Shown here: in pieces, positions 22,681 through 34,252 of the stretch
Layout of the letters: every line of letters begins with the position of its first letter
How positions within the stretch are numbered: position 1 is the stretch's first letter
Assembly: GCA_025618425.1 (NCBI GenBank)
Contig: CM046850.1
Coordinates: 22,735,907-22,799,906, forward strand
Source of the DNA: Heliocidaris tuberculata
Lineage: Eukaryota > Echinodermata > Echinoidea > Camarodonta > Echinometridae
Length of the DNA: 64,000 bases
Reading direction: 5' to 3'
Notes under the pieces: generated by a model
The model's input: the letters and a program-made list of their open reading frames with translations, nothing else
Told to the model about the DNA's origin: nothing
The model's database searches: none
Made by a program: the position numbers and the translations under genes

Positions 22681-23117
22681 CTTTAATTTCTACATATCTG
22701 TCTAAGAAGATGTCCCTTCTTTTCTGAACCAGAGGGTGTCAATCAGTCGATCATCTTTCCCTCCCATTCTTGAATGGGTTTCTTTAACCTGTTTTATAAA
22801 GTACAAGGTCTCTCTAAAAAAACAACAAAAAAACCTTATCTTAATATGTTTTACGCGCCTTTTCTATGCATGGTTAATGATTTTTATCTTATGCTCACGA
22901 CGTGACCTCACCGCATGGTTCAAGCATGTTCTTGTTAACTATAGGTGTGAGAGCAAAATGTTCCTTTGCATAGATTGTAACTCGAAAAATAGAACTCGTA
23001 CTAGATTAATATTTACACACTGTTGCCTTGAGGTATGTGAACTTCATGAAATCGGAGTTTTTCACAGAAAATGTTTCCTCTTTCATAATACAAGGCACCC
23101 TGGACAATACCACCACT

Positions 23118-23533
23118 TTAACTCTTTCAGGACAGAAATTATTTAAGGGCTAAATTGATCACATTTGGTTCTTCAAATTGGCAACAATAATGTTTTTCTT
23201 TTAGTGCTACATGATTCTGATAAGATGTATGTCTTTGAAAACAATATACATGGTTAGGAACTTTGTTGAAAATTTGAAAAAATTGCCAATTTCAATAAAA
23301 AAACAATAATTTTTAACCACTCAATGTGTTGCCAATTTAAGGATTTTAAAGCTTATTATCCTTTTTAAAATTCCTGGCGTCAAACGCAATATGGTTATGC
23401 AAGAAAAATGGGCACTGGGTGTGCAGAAATTTTTGCTCTTTCTACTCATGCATCTGGTATATTTTTTAGAGCTCTGAATCAAAAGTTATTGAGCCAAACC
23501 ACAAAATGTGGTCAATTGTCTTGAAAGGGTTAA
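23118..23533. mobile_element. TTAA-ended MITE family B, copy 1
   Basis: A 416-bp unit has ends TTAACTCTTTCAGGACAG and TTAACCCTTTCAAGACAA in inverted orientation. An inverted copy of identical length is at 34253-34668. It shares its first dozen bases with family A (17243-17731). Confidence 0.8.
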
Positions 23534-24149
23534 AAACAAAACAAAAAAGTTACAGCTCCAGGTGCGACGTTCGATTTCCACTTCCAAAAAGTGCGCCCTT
23601 TCACGACTACCGTTTGTTTTTGCCACAAACGTAAAGTCCTCAGTATAAGCTCTTTCCAGATGTTTGCCTTTTTCATGTTTTTATTAATCCTACTTAACAA
23701 AACAACCATAAACTCTCATTTAATTTAGATAAACACTGTCATCCTCCCCATCACGTCATGGCAAAAGCCGATATGGAGTTCACTGTGCAGCGTCACACGC
23801 TCTTTTCCACCACAATCTGGAAACTTCTTCTATCTCTACATTAAGATTATGTGCAGGTTTGTCTAGGAAGTTGTTGGGGAGTGGTGGGTCGGCCCGTTTG
23901 GGAAGGACAGCCTCTGGCAGAGGACATCACACACAAATTGGTTTTTAGCTCTACGGCATTGACAACCGAGCCGTGCTCTGGGTTGGAATCGCTGGTTTAT
24001 ATCTGATATCTGGGGTTGGTTAATTTCAGGTAATGTGATGGGCTTTTGGTTCATTATGGTTATTGTAAAATATCACTTGAACTTCATAAACATCCCTTTT
24101 AATAAACTTCGTCGGGAATGACTTCCTTCAAAGTCGGATAATCTATGTA

Positions 24150-24420
24150 TATATCAGTTTATGTCCCATAGATTGGGACCGTTGGGGCGACAATCTGATG
24201 ACCTTGAGAAACAGATTCCACATAACTTTCTGTCTTCAAGCTGTTCTAGTTATAGCTGCTCAAAAGATATCCCTGTCCACTGTTTATGTTATCAATCCAG
24301 GTCTTAGTAGGTCTACCTATTTTTATTCTACCATTGGCAAGATGATGTTTGCTAAGTTATTCTTCCATCTAGCTACGTGACCAAACCAAGTCAGACAATG
24401 CCTTTCTAAAGATTCTAAGT
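24150..24420 (-). mobile_element. relic of a retrotransposon reverse transcriptase C-terminus
   Basis: Minus-strand translation in changing frames gives GHVARWKNNLANIIL (about 24340-24385), GRPTKTWIDNINS (about 24275-24315) and LKTESYVE. These match the typical C-terminal tail of endonuclease/RT proteins (GHVAR...GRP.KTW.DNI...DR..W). Frameshifts and stops are present. Confidence 0.65.
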
Positions 24421-25535
24421 TTGTACCAAGATCTAATTTTACTTGAAAAGAACACTGCTTGAACAATGCAGGAATTCAGAAATAAATCCAAGCTACTGCA
24501 ATGCACGCTACGAATCGGCAACCCGGTTTAAAAGAAACACATCTATGACGAGACATATTTGTCAAAATGATTATAAATTCATTTATTAAGTAAATCAAAT
24601 ACATTAAAATTCTTTAAAAACAATATCTCAACAGGCACTACCGATCCAATGAGTGAAGATAATTTACTTCAGTATCGACAGAGTTAAGTTCATTTCTTTA
24701 TGGAAGAGCTATTGTTCGTCACATAAATATTTTTATTCTGATAGTTTTTGCGGAAATTATTGTGTATGAGATATACAACGAGATATACTGTAAAGATATG
24801 AGCATTGATAGCAACAAGTACAACATATTGTAGAAGAATATACCACTTTTGAAGATTCCTGGCATTCTCCTCCACCCCCCCCCCCCCTTTACATAGGCCT
24901 ATCCAGAAATTGATAAACATTGGATTGAATCTAATCGAGACGGGAGGGTTGAAATTTATCTGGGCAGCCCTGCGAATCGAAGGCCCAATGCACGTCAATG
25001 TATTGACTTTTTTTCTGGGTCTCTATGCTAGGGTCGTACGCCGCCACTACCCTATTCTGGATAAGCCCCCACACCCCTAACCCACGCCCTACCCCGCCAC
25101 ACACACACACCACATCCATCATTATAAATCATGATATGTGTATCATAAGACGGTCTCTTGAAAAGCATGATCATTCTAGCATTGTATTATGTTATTATGA
25201 CATCGGCATGATCGGTGTGATTAAAATTATAAATACACTGATAACGAGACATTATAGGCCTAGTGCCAAAGTCTTTCTGCCTCCAAGTAATACTGGCATC
25301 ACCACCAAGATTCCTGTCCGCCGGATTTCCAGTGCCAGTATTGGGTCTTTGACTGTCTTGAAATGACAGAAAAATAACAACAGTTAGGAGCCTATCTATT
25401 CCATTCTTTTGCATAGTCAACTACATCTTGGTAGCATATAGGCTGCAATGTCAATAATTTCATAAAATGTAGCCTCGCATCACATACAAGTCCTACTGTA
25501 ACAGTTTCCCTCCAATACTGGACCGAGCTAGCTTA

Positions 25536-25776
25536 TCAATAGCCGCCGTAGATCATAAACCCGCTGAACGTGACGTATTTACGATGGTTGCTGTGCAGGC
25601 CGAACTCGGGGGACGGCCCGAGCAGGAGATAAAGGTTGTCGCCGGGCTCGAGATGGACGATGACGCTCTGGCCTTCCATCACGTTCCTCTCGTGAGCGTC
25701 AGTAAAGATGGCGCTGACGACCTCGTCGTTCTTCATCAACGAGACGCCGAGGTAAAGGCCGTCGAATGAACGAAGA
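25536..25776 (-). CDS. C1q gene 1, last exon: second half of C1q domain
   Basis: Acceptor ACAACCAG|T completes the split codon from exon 6. It encodes LRSFDGLYLGVSL, NVMEGQSVIVHLEPGD and YVTFSGFMIYGGY, then TGA. F/Y-x-TFSGF near the C-terminus is typical of C1q domains. It is 241 bases, exactly the length of the paralogue's last exon. Intron 6 (25777-28330) is packed with nested MITEs. Confidence 0.9.
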
Positions 25777-28612
25777 CTGGTTGTAAAAGGGAAAAGGGAG
25801 TTGGTTATTAAACGGAAGCAATGTACTAAATTCGTGCAGTGGCTTAGCTACGGGGCCCGGGCCACGTGCCTCCATACAAACGAATAGCAAAATCATAGAA
25901 AGAAGATGGGGGAAGAGGAAAAAAGGGAGAGGTAGACATGGTAGAGGAGAACATGAAAAGTAGGTGATATTGGCCCCTTCCATCCCTTCCCTCTACTTCA
26001 TGTTCTCCCCTTGCTCTCTCGCTTTTCTTCCATCGAGTAAGACATGTGTCCCATGTCCCACGACACCGGTTAACCCATGACATGCCACTATGTTTTTTCA
26101 AGGCCTATCTTAAAATACCCAAATTACTACATAACTTATTCGATGTTTAGTATAGAGGCGCCGTTATAACGTGTTGAATACAGGAGAGGGTGTTGGATGT
26201 AAACCTGTGGAGGCAATTAGCCAACACGCTAATAATTGAAAGCATTTTTTACACTATTCAGTTTACATTCACTTCATGTACGATATCACTGTCACATGGC
26301 GTGTCTAAGACCACGCCGTGTCTAAAGGCCGGCTCACACGAGGCGTCATTTCGATTGCGTCAGTACCTGCGCTAATCGAGCCTGTGATGGCAGTTTACCC
26401 ATACGCCAGTCCAGTGGCGGATCCAGGGGGGGTGGGGGCCCGGGCCCCTCCCATGGGGCCAAAAAAGGGCCCCCAAAATGCTGAGGACCTTTTTTTTTTT
26501 TTTTTTTTTTTTTCCTTGTCAAAATTTTTTGTAAAGATTGAGCCCCCTCCCTCAAGAAATCCTGGATCCGCCACTGCGCCAGTCATTAAAAGAATTGTTT
26601 GCACTGATCAGTTTGCAATCACTTTTTAAAGGCCAAATCCACTCTAATATCAAGTTAATTTGAATAAACAGAGTAAAATTAAACAAGCTTAACAGTGAAA
26701 ATTTTATTGAAATCGGATGTAAAATAAGAAAGTTACGGCATATTGAAGTTTTGCATTATTTCATGAAACAGTGATATGCATAACATGGGCGGTATGCAAA
26801 TTAGTGAACCAATGATGTCACACACTCACTTTTCCTTATGTATTTTATTATATGAAATATCATATATTTCAATTTTTTGCTTCAATAATGTAAAACATGG
26901 TTTGACTCCTTATGGAACATGTAAAATCATCATTATTGTAATTTATTTTTACAAGGGAGAGATTCTTTATTATCACAGCCATAAAAATTGAAATACATGT
27001 ATTTGAAATTTCATATAATAAAATTAATAGAATTAACCCCAGAATATAAATGTACTTATGTTCAAAGGTGTAATATATTCTTAATCATTGCCCTGTATCA
27101 ATTTAGAAATAAAATATCAGAAAAGGGTTTAAATCAAGACATTCTAGCCCACGGTATCATCTGCTAACAGTTTACATGGGGGGTGTCATTTTCTTGATGA
27201 TATGGAGTTGTACCTGAACCACTTGAAACCGTTCCGGTCAGGAAGATATTTTTAATCCTAGAGCTAAATTGCTTCTTTTCAATACAAAAAATCCCAATAT
27301 ATGATGGAAAATATATAACAGGTGTACACATATATTCTAAAATTTGAAATTTATAGATATCTTTTTAAATTCTCTGGTTTTGCTTAATAGAAATCGATTT
27401 CTTGGGCTTGCTTGGCAGAGCAGAACATAATTCATACAACGCGCACTCTGACTATTGAAGTCTGTTATCTCAAAGCAGGTGAATGAATAGTTTGTCACTA
27501 TTGACGCTCGGGAAAGTTATCATCCATAAATTTGAATTAATTTGCTCCGTCGCGTAAGTCATACTATCAAGAAAATAGATATCTCTTTAGTAAAATAGTA
27601 ATTTTTAAAGAAATATAATACACATTTTCGTTTTTAGAATATATGTATATATCTGTTAAATATTTTAAATCTCAAATGGGATTTTGTATCACGAAGAAAG
27701 ACAATTTTGCATTCGGATTTAAAATATCTTTATGTACACATCAAGAAAATGGTAGCCCCCAGGTATCCATAGCAGACGATGAATTTTGCTGAGAAAATCT
27801 TGATTTATACACATCTCGTATATTTTAATGCAAAACTACGTAGGACAACAGAAAGGAATATATTATATCTTTGAATTTAAGCACATTAATATTTTGAGGT
27901 TAATTCCCCTATAAGCATGATAAGGAAAAGTGAGTGTGTGACATCATCGGTTCACTCATTTGCATACCGCCCATGTTATGCATATCACTGTTTCAGGGAA
28001 TAATGCAAAACTTTAAAATGCCGTAACTTTCTTATTTTACATCCGATTTCAGTGAAATTTTCACTGTTATGCTTGTTTAATTTCACTCTATTTATTATAA
28101 TCAACTTGATATTAGAGTGGACTTGGCCTTTAAACGATATCACTATTACATGACAGGCAATAGATCGTACTAGACACTGACGCGGTCCTAACATCAGCAA
28201 ATGACGCAGTTCTACGTCAGTACAATGACGGCTCGTGTGAGCAGGGCTTATAAAACCACGAGAGAAGTTGAAGCAGTTCTACGTCAGTACAATGACGCAT
28301 CAATTGTAACGGGCATAAGTGAATACTAACTGAAATGTGATGAAGTAGTAGCCCGCCCTCTCGCAGACGAACGTGCTGTTCCTGGTGACAAAATCTCGAC
28401 CCTTGTTGACGAACACGTGGTCAAACTCGACTTGCTGATGATCGTCCGTTCCCAAGAGAGGCTGTGTCCGGGCAACCGAGAACGCACTCTTCCTAGAAGC
28501 TGCGAACAAAGAGGAAAATCGTCTGGTAACATTTTGAAAGTTTGTTATTTTTACATGTGGATTTGCCAAATGAAACTCATTTTTGATGAGGGGAGGGTGG
28601 ATGGTGTCTCCA

Positions 28613-28649
<37 letters not shown>

Positions 28650-29091
28650 CAAGCGGGTATCGTCACTGTTTGCTATCTACCTGTAGGAAAAATAACTCGG
28701 TAGAATGACCTTGACAAAAACCGTACTTTCATTTACCTTCCTCTCCGTTTTACCATGAATTTGCATTATTCTTATTTTACTGTACACACTGTATATATAT
28801 ATAATGTTAGAATTCTTTGTAAACTGTGAGAAAAATTACTCGACGAAAATAAAGGTGTCGTAGTCGAGTGGCTTAAAAAAATTGACTGGAGATGGGAAGG
28901 TCATGAGTTCGAACCCCGGCACAGCACTACTGTCCTTTTATTTGCCACTCTCTCTCCAGGTGTTAAACGAGTAGCGGCAGGAAAGAATTCCTTGAATTCT
29001 GTGAGCTTATAGCTAGAGCCGGGGTAATATTGGGCGACTTGAGCACCTTGCGTGGTGGATATGAGCGCTATATAACTATCCAATATTATCA

Positions 29092-29162
<71 letters not shown>

Positions 29163-29738
29163 ATCATCACCATCATCAGTAGTAGTATTATGATAATTAT
29201 CATTGTTATTATAATATATATAAAATAATACTTTGTACTGAATTTAATTTCTGTTTGTTTCTAGCTAATGTTTTAAAGCTCAGCAAGACTAATTTGAAAA
29301 CTTACAAGATCCGGATTTGCGGGCCTCCTGCAGAACATCTTGCATGATTGCCACATCCTCCTGCTTCATGCTAGTCGACACCCTAGTTGCAGTTGCTGCT
29401 TCCACTGGTCGATCTCGAGATGATGATATAGAGAACCCCCTGTTGCCTGTTGGACCGCTGGGGCCACTGGGGCCGCTCAGTGGAATAACTCGATCTGCTG
29501 TAGGGGTGTCGTCAATGATAGAGGATGCTTGGAGCGCCACCACCTGCTCAAGGATTTCCACTTTGTTCAGGAGCTATTTGATAAAAAGAAGATACTCACT
29601 GTGTACTTATATCGAAATTTTGTACACTAAAGTCCATGCAAAATGTGAAAAAAAGTCTTATTAAGATCCTTGAAGTAGATTAAAGAGAGAAATAATCTAA
29701 GTGGCGGTTTCAAAATCAGTTACGCAACATTTATATTA

Positions 29739-29776
<38 letters not shown>

Positions 29777-29853
29777 CATTCCATCATTTTCTCTTCACAT
29801 ATCTAAATTTAACATGGTTCAACCGAACGGTACACACATCCGCACCTCTCTCG

Positions 29854-29894
<41 letters not shown>

Positions 29895-32548
29895 GCCTAT
29901 GCTATAATGCCTATGAAACACATCTTGATTTAAAATTTAATGAATTTATCTTCTCTGCTGTGAACTTAGAAGAGGTAAAAAAGAAACTACTGTATTTTCT
30001 TATGAATTAGTCGCTTTTCTTTTAATACACACTTCTTCTGTGACTGCGTTGCTGTTCACATTGGATGATGTGCCCAAGGCCTGCGCACCGACTGGTCCAG
30101 CATCCTCGGCCTGTCTCTCAAGGGTCTGTAGGCGTGTGCTGAGGTCCTGATTACGTGTCTCAAGCTGCTCGAGGGCCACAGCCAACCGGTCCGCCTGCAT
30201 GGTAGATAGATGGACACCTGATGCTCTGTCCGGAATGACTCTGGATGATGATGACATAGACATAGTCATGCCCTGCCCTGGTCGACCTGCCACACGTGAT
30301 GGTGTGACTTTACGGGCGATGTTTTTGTCTTTGGAAGCTTTATAGAAGGATCAGAGAGTCCAAGGTTAAAGAAAAAGATTTAACCATGATTACGTAAACA
30401 GTTGAAATATATTTTACAGGACAGACTACGAAAAAGAACATTGTCCCAATTGAAAGGAATCCGTGTTTTCGTTGTAAGCTTAGATCTTTAATTTTCTTAC
30501 TTGAAAGTAAATGTTATCATTAATGTCAAAGCTAGAAGTCAACTACCGCATTATAATTTTCGAAAATACGTTCGTATGGAAAAATGACAATGGTCCTAGC
30601 AGTAATATATGAACATTCAACGCTCCAGTAAACATAATTTATTGAAGGCAAATTGTCCACCATGTTAACACCAACCAACTAAATTTGCTTTCTCGTCAAA
30701 CTTGTCAGTAAATTTTAACAAATTATCCCCATCCCAAAATGATTTAGCTACATCGCGGTCCTTACTGGTATCATTCTGATTTTCGGCGAGGGAGATGTGC
30801 ACTGTCTCCCACTGATCCACGACCTGTTCGGTCTCCACGTGGTCCTGGTCCATCACATCGTCGCCATCGGCTGAGGTCATCAGGGTCTGTCTGCTGACGT
30901 CGACGAGCTCGGCCTCTGCGTTACCCAGATACTGATGTAGTCTGTTCTCAAAAGGAAAGGCAACAGGAAGTTATGGTGGCACTTTAGAATCTTTGTTTCG
31001 TGACACTGAAACGTTCATAATTCAAAACAAAACATGAATCTAGTTTTTACGAATACGTCTGACATGCCAATTAGAATACGTCAAAATCAGATGACAGATT
31101 TTCAGAAATTTTTTGCCTCAAGTGAAGGAATATTCAGAACATATACTGTCCAACTTATCCTTTCAGCGACAATCTATTCGTCTTTTAAACCTTTACACCC
31201 TTCAACAAAAATAGCCAAGACAAAATTCCCTCGGGTTCGTTGTACATGTAGTAGTTGCATTATATACTACGTTCTATATAAGTTATTGTGATATTTTCTC
31301 ATTTTGTAATTTGAACCAATTGTTTCCTTTTCCAAAAATAGTATTTCTCGCTGTGGGGTGAAAAAAACAATTGTGTCTAGTGTATCATAGGACGAATCGA
31401 ACGTGAGGTTCGCTTTCGAACCGTTTCAGTCAATAGAACAGACCTTGATAGCCTTTGTGCGGGTGCAACATTAGGGTCGTATGCCGCAGGGTCGTCGCTC
31501 ATCAGCCTGTTAAAGAACTGCTCAAAGGCCACAAGGAACTCCCTGAGTTGTTCGTTCTCAGTCTCCAATGTGGATAGGCGTGTTTCTAGATCAAGGTTAG
31601 CCGACCGCAACTCTGAGAGGGACTGTGACTGAGGCGGATGTGCTTCTGTCACCCTATACTGAAGGTCCTCGACCTATAAAAGATTGAATAAGCTTTTTGT
31701 TTCTTTAAAGTGATTCCAAAGATTCAGTGGTCGGTAGAGGCATATATATTTTCGTTCCAGTAAGAAGAAAAAAAAAAGAGTGGCGTAATCAGAAATTAAT
31801 AAATAGAGCGCGGAATCCTTTACCAGACGGGGATGGGCACAATGCACAGGGCAATCCCGCGTGTTGTATACTAATCCTGATTTTTGTTTTCTTCTTTTTC
31901 TTCTTCTTTCAAACGGGCCTTTAAACGGGAGCCTATGCCGAATGTTCCCTGAAGAACCACCATCGCTCAGTTAGCACAAGGAAAATCATAGGCGAACGAG
32001 TCGGGGGGGGGGGGGCTGTAGCCTCCCCCTCCTTCAAAAAGTTTTAAATGACCAATATTCGGTAAACTTTCACCTCATATTTGGGCAGCGAGGTGGTCTT
32101 TTCTTTGTTGCTTTCATGTATTCTCTAACTAATTTTGATGCCAAAATTACATTGTCACTTGCAAAACTTGGTTGATAATCGGGTTAGAGCCCCTTGAGAA
32201 GTTCCCATACGCATATGACCACAATTACCCCAAGATGATTAACCACATCCGATAACGAGGCTTAGATAAATACAAACCACTGATATGATTACTACGAGGA
32301 ATTCTTCAATCAGATGCCAATAGTCGAATGCGGGGTACATTTTCTTGGTGGCCTTTTGTTCGGAGGTAAGAAAGCTATATACACCAACAAACAGGAGCTG
32401 GACAATAAGACTCCTCGGATTGTCCTTCGGTGATTATCTGGGAAATTACCACCTGATTGATACAATAGCCATTTCACTGGACAGTTGCGCATTTAGGATT
32501 ATTACGAACCAGCCTATACTACAAGGCCCGCAGAAGGTTTTTAAAAGT

Positions 32549-32583
<35 letters not shown>

Positions 32584-33095
32584 AGGCTGATTTGATTTCA
32601 CTCAAAATTTTCGAACCTTTTTTCCGAGGTTTTATGAAACGTGTCTACTAAAAAGGGGGGCTGAAGCCCCCCCCCCCCCCCCCTCCCCCCGTTTCCGCGT
32701 CCCATGTACTACCCTTTGGACAAGCTCTCGTTCAGGACAATTCAAACAAATTGACTTACCTGTTCCTGCACTTTAGACACTTCCGCCGACAAATTCTCGT
32801 AGTACCTGTCGGTCGCTGTGGCTCGAGACTCTAAAGTGGCCAATCGCCTGTTGATACCGGCCAACACAAAGAAGGGCAAGTTCGCTGTCGACGTGCTTCT
32901 GATGTTGGGGCCCGGTGGGATCAGTCGGGTGGGAACCCGTGAGAGGGGCGGTGGGCGTTCATTGGCAGTGTCGATGGGACGAGTGCGATCGGGAATGCGT
33001 ACGGGTCGCTCGTTAACGGGCACGTAGCCGAGTGTGAGGTTGATGATACACAGCAATGGCACAATGGAGAGGAACTGATGAAACCCCGACTCCAT
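25536..33095 (-). CDS. C1q-domain secreted protein, complete gene of seven exons
   Basis: Join of 33095-32760, 31673-31444, 30941-30676, 30337-30033, 29573-29306, 28499-28331 and 25776-25536 (minus). This gives 1815 coding bases, 604 aa plus TGA, and every exon phase agrees (0, 2, 1, 0, 1, 2). Signal peptide is at residues 1-23. Predicted coiled-coil segments lie in exons 1-5, a short GPSGPSGPTG collagen-like stretch is in exon 5, and a C-terminal C1q domain spans about 469-604. C1q-family proteins form trimers and act outside the cell, often in innate recognition. Tandem paralogues occur at 46.8-58.1 kb and, as a relic, at 15.6 kb. The main uncertainty is the exon 3 donor (TTG|GTTGGT, a weak match). 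A 5' UTR intron above 33120 is possible. Confidence 0.82.
26412..26576. mobile_element. hAT-type MITE with perfect 8-bp target duplication
   Basis: Terminal repeats CAGTGGCGGATCCAGG and CCTGGATCCGCCACTG. The flanks are CGCCAGTC on both sides (26404-26411 and 26577-26584). The interior has G-rich and T21 tracts. Eight-base duplications are diagnostic of hAT transposition. Confidence 0.9.
26626..28133. mobile_element. 1.5-kb TTAA-ended foldback
   Basis: Ends TTAAAGGCCAAATCCACTC and GAGTGGACTTGGCCTTTAA, with inverted arms of at least 200 bp (26630-26840 and 27900-28133). Part of it (26628-26990) recurs inverted at 45804-46157. The interior is AT-rich and has no ORF. Confidence 0.85.
28331..28499 (-). 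CDS. C1q gene 1, exon 6: first half of C1q domain
   Basis: Acceptor TTGTTCGCAG|CT in phase 1. It encodes RKSAFSVAR, then FDHVFVNKGRDF and FVCERAGYYFITF, the C1q-family signature region. The donor is TTTCA|GTTAGT, phase 2. It is 169 bases, the same length as the paralogous exon at 47532-47700. Confidence 0.9.
28855..29157 (+). mobile_element. tRNA-derived SINE
   Basis: The head carries A-box-like GTAGTCGAGTGG and B-box GAGTTCGAACC of a Ser/Leu-type tRNA. A unique body follows, with a GAGCGCTATATAA box and an (ATT)n tail. Confidence 0.8.
29306..29573 (-). CDS. C1q gene 1, exon 5: helix and short collagen-like stretch
   Basis: Acceptor CAAATAG|CTC in phase 0. It begins LLNKVEILEQVV, then GPSGPSGPTGNRG (four G-X-Y triplets), then a Ser/Arg-rich linker. 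The donor is TCTT|GTAAGT, phase 1. The equivalent exon of the paralogue (48391-48595) has the same phases but no G-X-Y triplets. Confidence 0.82.
29743..29893. repeat. two (TA)n microsatellites
   Basis: TA runs at about 29743-29776 and 29853-29893, in intron 4 of C1q gene 1. Confidence 0.9.
30033..30337 (-). CDS. C1q gene 1, exon 4
   Basis: Acceptor TTCTATAAAG|CTTCC in phase 1. It encodes a Ser-rich basic linker (SMSSSSRVIPDR) and a strong coiled-coil block with LAVALEQLE and LSTRLQTLERQ. The donor is GAAGAA|GTGTGT, phase 0. Confidence 0.7.
30676..30941 (-). CDS. C1q gene 1, exon 3
   Basis: Acceptor GAGAACAG|ACTACATC. The split codon restores a RLHQYLGNAEAEL segment aligned with RLNEYLGNREAEL in the paralogue. 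The rest is acidic and helical. The donor was chosen at TTG|GTTGGT because it leaves phase 1, as exon 4 requires. It is a weak donor, and the alternative TTA|GTTGGT would break the frame. Confidence 0.7.
31444..31673 (-). CDS. C1q gene 1, exon 2: coiled coil
   Basis: Acceptor TTTTATAG|GTC in phase 0. The exon encodes a leucine-heptad segment (LETRLSTLETENEQLREFL) and an FEQFF...YDPN block. The donor is TCAAG|GTCTGT in phase 2. The end of this exon and the start of exon 3 correspond to one continuous exon in the paralogue (54432-54759). Confidence 0.8.
32549..32582. repeat. 34-base G homopolymer
   Basis: An uninterrupted run of 34 G lies in intron 1 of C1q gene 1, followed by a C-rich run at about 32667-32686. 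Length may be affected by assembly. Confidence 0.85.
32760..33095 (-). CDS. C1q gene 1, exon 1: signal peptide and coiled coil
   Basis: ATG at 33095-33093 gives a 23-residue signal peptide (hydrophobic LSIVPLLCIINLTLG). A Pro/Arg-rich segment follows (PVRIPDRTRP, PPPLSRVPTR), then a heptad-like helix from INRRLATLESR to EVSKVQEQ. The donor is CAG|GTAAGT, phase 0, after 112 codons. Intron 1 holds a 34-base G run. Confidence 0.85.
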
Positions 33096-33501
33096 CTCAG
33101 GTCAAAGACAGAGTAGGCCTATGATCTATTACAAAAAGAAAATGAGAAAATTTATCATTGGTGCATTATGACGCATCTATAAAAAAAATCAATATCGATG
33201 GATAATTATAGTCGTGTCCCAAATCATCACTATACAGTGTGACTCAGAGAGAACGCAATGCAGATCTGCAATTTCAACGACATCACTGACACAGTATCAT
33301 TAAATTATTTTCAGAGTAAAATGACACCAAGATCTTTAAGGCGTTTCCATTCTAAGGTTATATTTGTGAGGCAATGTCATTTTCAAAATGTGCTACTTTT
33401 GCAACCTTTGTCGTGCTTGAAGCAGCTAGAAATTTGCGCATTCATTATATGTTATTAGGAATCAATGTCATAGTGAAAAATGTTGAAATTTGGGTTGAAA
33501 T

Positions 33502-33989
33502 TTAACTCTTGCTGTGCCAAGGGGTTTTACCGGTACGAGATTTTACCAAAACGTGAACAATGCTCACTTTTCAAATGCTTGCACCATTCTAACTGTGTTT
33601 TATATAACAAAATAATTGTACAAAATAAGTAGGAAATTTATTATTCTTTTAATGATACCAAGCATGTATATTTTACTCATTTTATGTAAAGAAACTATTG
33701 CAAATTGAAATACGGTTTACTTTCAATCCTTTTCATTCTACTCCTCATTTGTTTACTATTGTTTTATAGTCAAAATGAGAAACATCCCTGCCAAATCTGA
33801 ATTTTTCTTAAAATGTTTATGGCACCATACGTTGTTTCTTAGACATTTGAAATGCTTGATTCATGCTCTAAACTTTAATACAAAATTAATTAAACACCGC
33901 ATAGATAATTATTGATGGAGCAATGTGCGACTAGACATAACTAGTATGTTTGTCACATATACGTGACATCCGCCCTGTAAGAGTTTTAA
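33502..33989. mobile_element. TTAA-ended MITE family A, copy 2 (inverted)
   Basis: TTAA at both ends. It starts TTAACTCTTGCTGTGCCAAG and ends with GTCACATATACGTGAC close to GAGTTTTAA. It is the reverse-complement counterpart of 17243-17731. Confidence 0.8.
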
Positions 33990-34252
33990 AAAAATGTTCA
34001 TCACTTTATGCAATATTTTAACAACGGGTATGAATCATTACTTCAATTTTATAAGCGGCTATAAAGTCTTCTTCTTTCAAAAATTATATTTCATATCTCT
34101 GACACGTACCTCGGGACAACAACCTGTAAACAGGGAAATGTAACTAGATACATTTCCCTGCTGTAAACACTGGGATTTAAATTTTTGTGTAAGTTTTTTC
34201 CCACTTCTCCCCGACAGTTCACACAGGGGGTGACCCACTTTATCCCTCTGTT

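Larger units (their letters stand above)
26325..28250. mobile_element. outer MITE interrupted by two later insertions
   Basis: GGCTCACACGAGGCGTCATT near 26331 is mirrored by ATGACGGCTCGTGTGAGC at 28225-28242. Between these ends sit a hAT MITE (26412-26576) and a 1.5-kb TTAA foldback (26626-28133), which explains the spread of the outer halves. The whole stack is in intron 6 of C1q gene 1. Confidence 0.55.

Noticed and set aside
23863..24054. 63-codon minus-strand frame next to the RT relic
   Set aside because: No motif of retrotransposon or host proteins could be recognised in it.
25584..25769. Plus-strand ORF over the last C1q exon
   Set aside because: Antisense shadow of a conserved coding exon; 32818-33027 and 46888-47118 are the same type of shadow.
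33233..33480. Mariner-like end TACAGTGTGACTCAGAGAG
   Set aside because: Only one possible terminus is visible and no inverted partner was found.
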